Shown: piece by piece, positions 62,268 through 64,000 of the stretch | Layout of the letters: every line of letters starts with the position of its first letter | How positions within the stretch are numbered: position 1 is the stretch's first letter | NCBI RefSeq assembly: GCF_000015725.1 | Contig: NC_008826.1 | Coordinates: forward strand, 496,001-560,000 | From: Methylibium petroleiphilum PM1 | Lineage (GTDB): Bacteria > Pseudomonadota > Gammaproteobacteria > Burkholderiales > Burkholderiaceae_C | DNA length: 64,000 bases | Reading direction: 5' to 3' | Program-made: the position numbers and the translations under genes | The notes under the pieces: generated by a model | The model's input: the letters and a program-made list of their open reading frames with translations, nothing else | What the model was told of the DNA's origin: nothing | The model's database searches: none

Positions 62268-63470
62268 TCAGTCACGGACGGGCTGCGCCAGCTGATTGGC
62301 ATAACGTCGGAATAGCTTGCTGCGCTTCCCTGGATCGATGTTGATCTTGGTGAGGTCGCCGTCGTACTGCTTGAGCAAAAGCGGATCCATGACGGCTCGA
62401 AACAGCGGCGGGATGTGACAGAGCCAAATCATCCCCGGATATCCGGACGGCATTGTGGGTACGTCGCTATAGCTACGAAGGGCTTGGTAGCTACGCGTCG
62501 GAAACGCGTGGTGATCCGAGTGTCGCTGCACATGGAAATAGATCACATTCGAGGCAATGTGATCAGTGTTCCATGAGTGCTCAGGTCGGACCCGCTCGTA
62601 ACGTCCGTCAGGAAGCTTCTGACGAAGCAACCCGTAGTGTTCTATATAGTCCGCGATCACCAAAAACCAGTAGCCACCGAAGGCGGTAGCAAGCAGGTAC
62701 GGGATGATGCTCGAACCCAGCCAGACGATCAGGGCACCGTAGAAGACCAGCGAGATCAGAGCCGGCTGGAGGAATTCGTTCTCCAGCGTCCAGGGACCTT
62801 TGCCGCTGCGCGCCAAGCGTTCCTTCTCCAGGCGCCAGGGTCGAATAAATCCCGTGTACGGGAGTTCGCGCAGCGCGAAGAAATAGATGCCCTCACCCAT
62901 GCGAGCGGAACTGGAGTCCTCAGGAGTAGCAACATCCCGATGATGACCACGGTTGTGATCGATCATGTATTGGCCGTAGGCCGTGACCGCCAAGCAGATC
63001 TTGGACATCCAGCGTTCGAGTGCGTCCTTCTTATGACCAAGCTCGTGGGAAGTAACGATCGCAAGACCATTGGCAAGACCCACGGAGATGCAGATTCCTG
63101 CATAGTTGAGCCCGGTAAGGTCGAGCGTTCCAACCGCCCAGGCGCCAGTGATCATCGAAAGGTAGTGAACGGGCACCGTGACGAACGTCAGGTTCCGATA
63201 GTAGTTGTCGTCCTCGAGGGCTTTGATCGCGCTTTCCGGCGGGTTCTTTTGGCTGCTTCCGATAACCATGTCGAGGAGGGGAATCACGACAAAAGTCAGG
63301 AAGGGGGCGAGCCAATAGAACGCTGCCTTCCCGGTCAACTGAGCAGCCGCAATGCCGATGGCGGGCAACATCGGCCACAAAACGCCGATGGGCCATGCGT
63401 ACCGTTTCATATCGCGATATCGCGTCTCCCCGGACCCGCCGCTGTCGTTGTTTGGCAAGCTCGAAATCAT
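62268..63470 (-). CDS. alkB: Alkane 1-monooxygenase AlkB
   Basis: A 400-residue integral-membrane non-haem di-iron hydroxylase, the family's normal length. Histidine boxes are HELGHKKDALE (residues 142-152), DHNRGHHRDVATPEDSSSAR (171-190) and HVQRHSDHHAFPTRSYQALR (313-332), with the AlkB signature DYIEHYGLLRQ at 274-284. Six hydrophobic segments are visible, including FYWLAPFLTFVVIPLLDMVI. It would hydroxylate an alkane or related hydrophobic substrate using O2 and electrons from rubredoxin. GGAG is 8 bases before ATG 63470. It is the first gene of the operon alkB - esterase - rubredoxin 1 - rubredoxin 2 - regulator. Chain-length preference cannot be read from the sequence. Confidence 0.96.
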   Translation of the reverse strand: MISSLPNNDSGGSGETRYRDMKRYAWPIGVLWPMLPAIGIAAAQLTGKAAFYWLAPFLTFVVIPLLDMVIGSSQKNPPESAIKALEDDNYYRNLTFVTVPVHYLSMITGAWAVGTLDLTGLNYAGICISVGLANGLAIVTSHELGHKKDALERWMSKICLAVTAYGQYMIDHNRGHHRDVATPEDSSSARMGEGIYFFALRELPYTGFIRPWRLEKERLARSGKGPWTLENEFLQPALISLVFYGALIVWLGSSIIPYLLATAFGGYWFLVIADYIEHYGLLRQKLPDGRYERVRPEHSWNTDHIASNVIYFHVQRHSDHHAFPTRSYQALRSYSDVPTMPSGYPGMIWLCHIPPLFRAVMDPLLLKQYDGDLTKINIDPGKRSKLFRRYANQLAQPVRD

Positions 63471-63594
63471 GTGGCTCTCCTCTTCAATCAGTTGCACTGC
63501 CGGCCCCGACTGCTTGTCGTCTGATGGGCCGGGAAGCAGCCGCAGCAGTGCCGCTGCTTCTCGAATTGAACTTTGAACCACCGAGGACGTTTCT

Positions 63595-63627
63595 GGCCCC
63601 TCCCGGAAGGGATGTTATAGGGGGGCG
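63595..63627 (-). repeat. C/G-tract palindrome, copy g, upstream of alkB
   Basis: On the reverse strand it reads CCCCCCTATAACATCCCTTC followed by CGGGAGGGGCC. It aligns closely with the element before RND (C-tract, AAC-TCCC-TTC, G-tract) and lies about 125 bases before the alkB start in the same orientation. Confidence 0.65.
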
Positions 63628-63750
63628 TACTACTGATCTCGCGAGGCGTTGGATCTGAATGCCCAGCGGGCAAGCTAGCATGAGCAAGATGCGGCCCGCA
63701 GCGCTGCCCGAGGGGATGTGGACTTACATAACAGCGTCCCCCTCAAAACG

Positions 63751-63772
63751 ACCCCCTCAGAGAGGGGTTGTT
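63751..63772 (-). repeat. C/G-tract palindrome, copy h, upstream of alkB
   Basis: On the reverse strand it reads AACCCCTCTCTGAGGGGGT, with self-complementary arms. It is similar to copy a at 32161-32180 and lies about 280 bases before the alkB start. Confidence 0.6.
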
Positions 63773-64000
63773 AGTGCGTGTCCCGCCGATTATTTGCGCC
63801 ATGGTGCATAGCTGCCGCTCATTGTTAGACGCCGAATTGCCGAGCCAGCGCGCGTCTGAGGAGAGGCCCGTGCGTTACTGAAACCAAACGATCAATCTAC
63901 TTCTAGAAGTCGCCGTCGGCCGCGTCACTTGCACGAAGCGAATCTGCGAGAACCGAAGCAATTGGGCGACCGACGTCATGGCTGCCATGAACCTCGACCA

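Larger units (their letters stand above)
63471..64000. other. Region upstream of alkB, no gene; probable control region
   Basis: No coding sequence is supported. It contains two members of the C/G-tract palindrome family (63595-63627 and 63751-63772) and presumably the alkB promoter. No confident -35/-10 or sigma-54 site was identified. Confidence 0.45.

Overview
The window looks like a GC-rich (clearly above 60% by eye) catabolic island from a betaproteobacterium, most plausibly Burkholderiales. This is inferred from the IS1071-like Tn3-family element, the gene families and the codon use; no rRNA or tRNA is present to fix the taxonomy. No CRISPR array, tRNA or rRNA was seen.

Layout. 1-21.3 kb is a mixed catabolic region. 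It holds a gamma-carbonic-anhydrase-like tail, a PduO-type cobalamin adenosyltransferase, a 3-hydroxyacyl-CoA dehydrogenase, and a phenol-MetA-like outer-membrane gene split by an IS3-family element. These are followed by a Rieske oxygenase, its reductase and a phosphatase, and then a forward operon: Ldh_2 dehydrogenase, HIT protein, pyruvate-phosphate-dikinase-like protein, 3-hydroxyisobutyrate-dehydrogenase-like protein and histidine phosphatase. A reverse block carries a PaaK-like CoA ligase and a branched-chain-amino-acid-type ABC importer. In that importer livM has an in-frame stop and livG is cut by the IS1071-like element. 21.3-25.8 kb is that element, itself broken by a second copy of the same IS3 element. 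25.8-29.8 kb is mostly relics plus a CoA-transferase. 29.8-32.0 kb holds a Baeyer-Villiger-type monooxygenase and a SnoaL-like protein.

33.8-53.0 kb is the most striking part. It is a giant inverted repeat with arms of about 8.4 kb (the left arm is enlarged by a third IS3 copy) around a 1.1 kb centre. Each arm carries an RND/MMPL transporter, a DUF1329 protein, a YCF48-like beta-propeller, a DUF1302 outer-membrane protein and a second DUF1329 protein. Two long stretches appear identical between the arms while the rest has drifted, the pattern expected from gene conversion. Outside the arms lie mirror-placed relics of an acyl-CoA synthetase and two paralogous small genes, so the original duplication was probably larger.

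53.6-63.5 kb is an alkane-oxidation locus: FAD-dependent (rubredoxin/ferredoxin) reductase, MalT/AlkS-like LuxR regulator, two overlapping rubredoxin genes, an HSL-type esterase gene split by an intact IS5-family element with a TTAA duplication, and alkB. A family of C/G-tract palindromes lies upstream of alkB, both RND genes, the reductase and the small paralogs, always in the same orientation as the gene.

How the parts may work together (inference): AlkB with the rubredoxins and reductase would hydroxylate a hydrophobic substrate. The duplicated envelope module would move such substrates or products across the envelope. The monooxygenase, esterase and CoA-transferase could form a ketone-to-ester-to-acid branch. 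Several steps look disabled by recent insertions or a nonsense codon, so the island is being remodelled by mobile elements.
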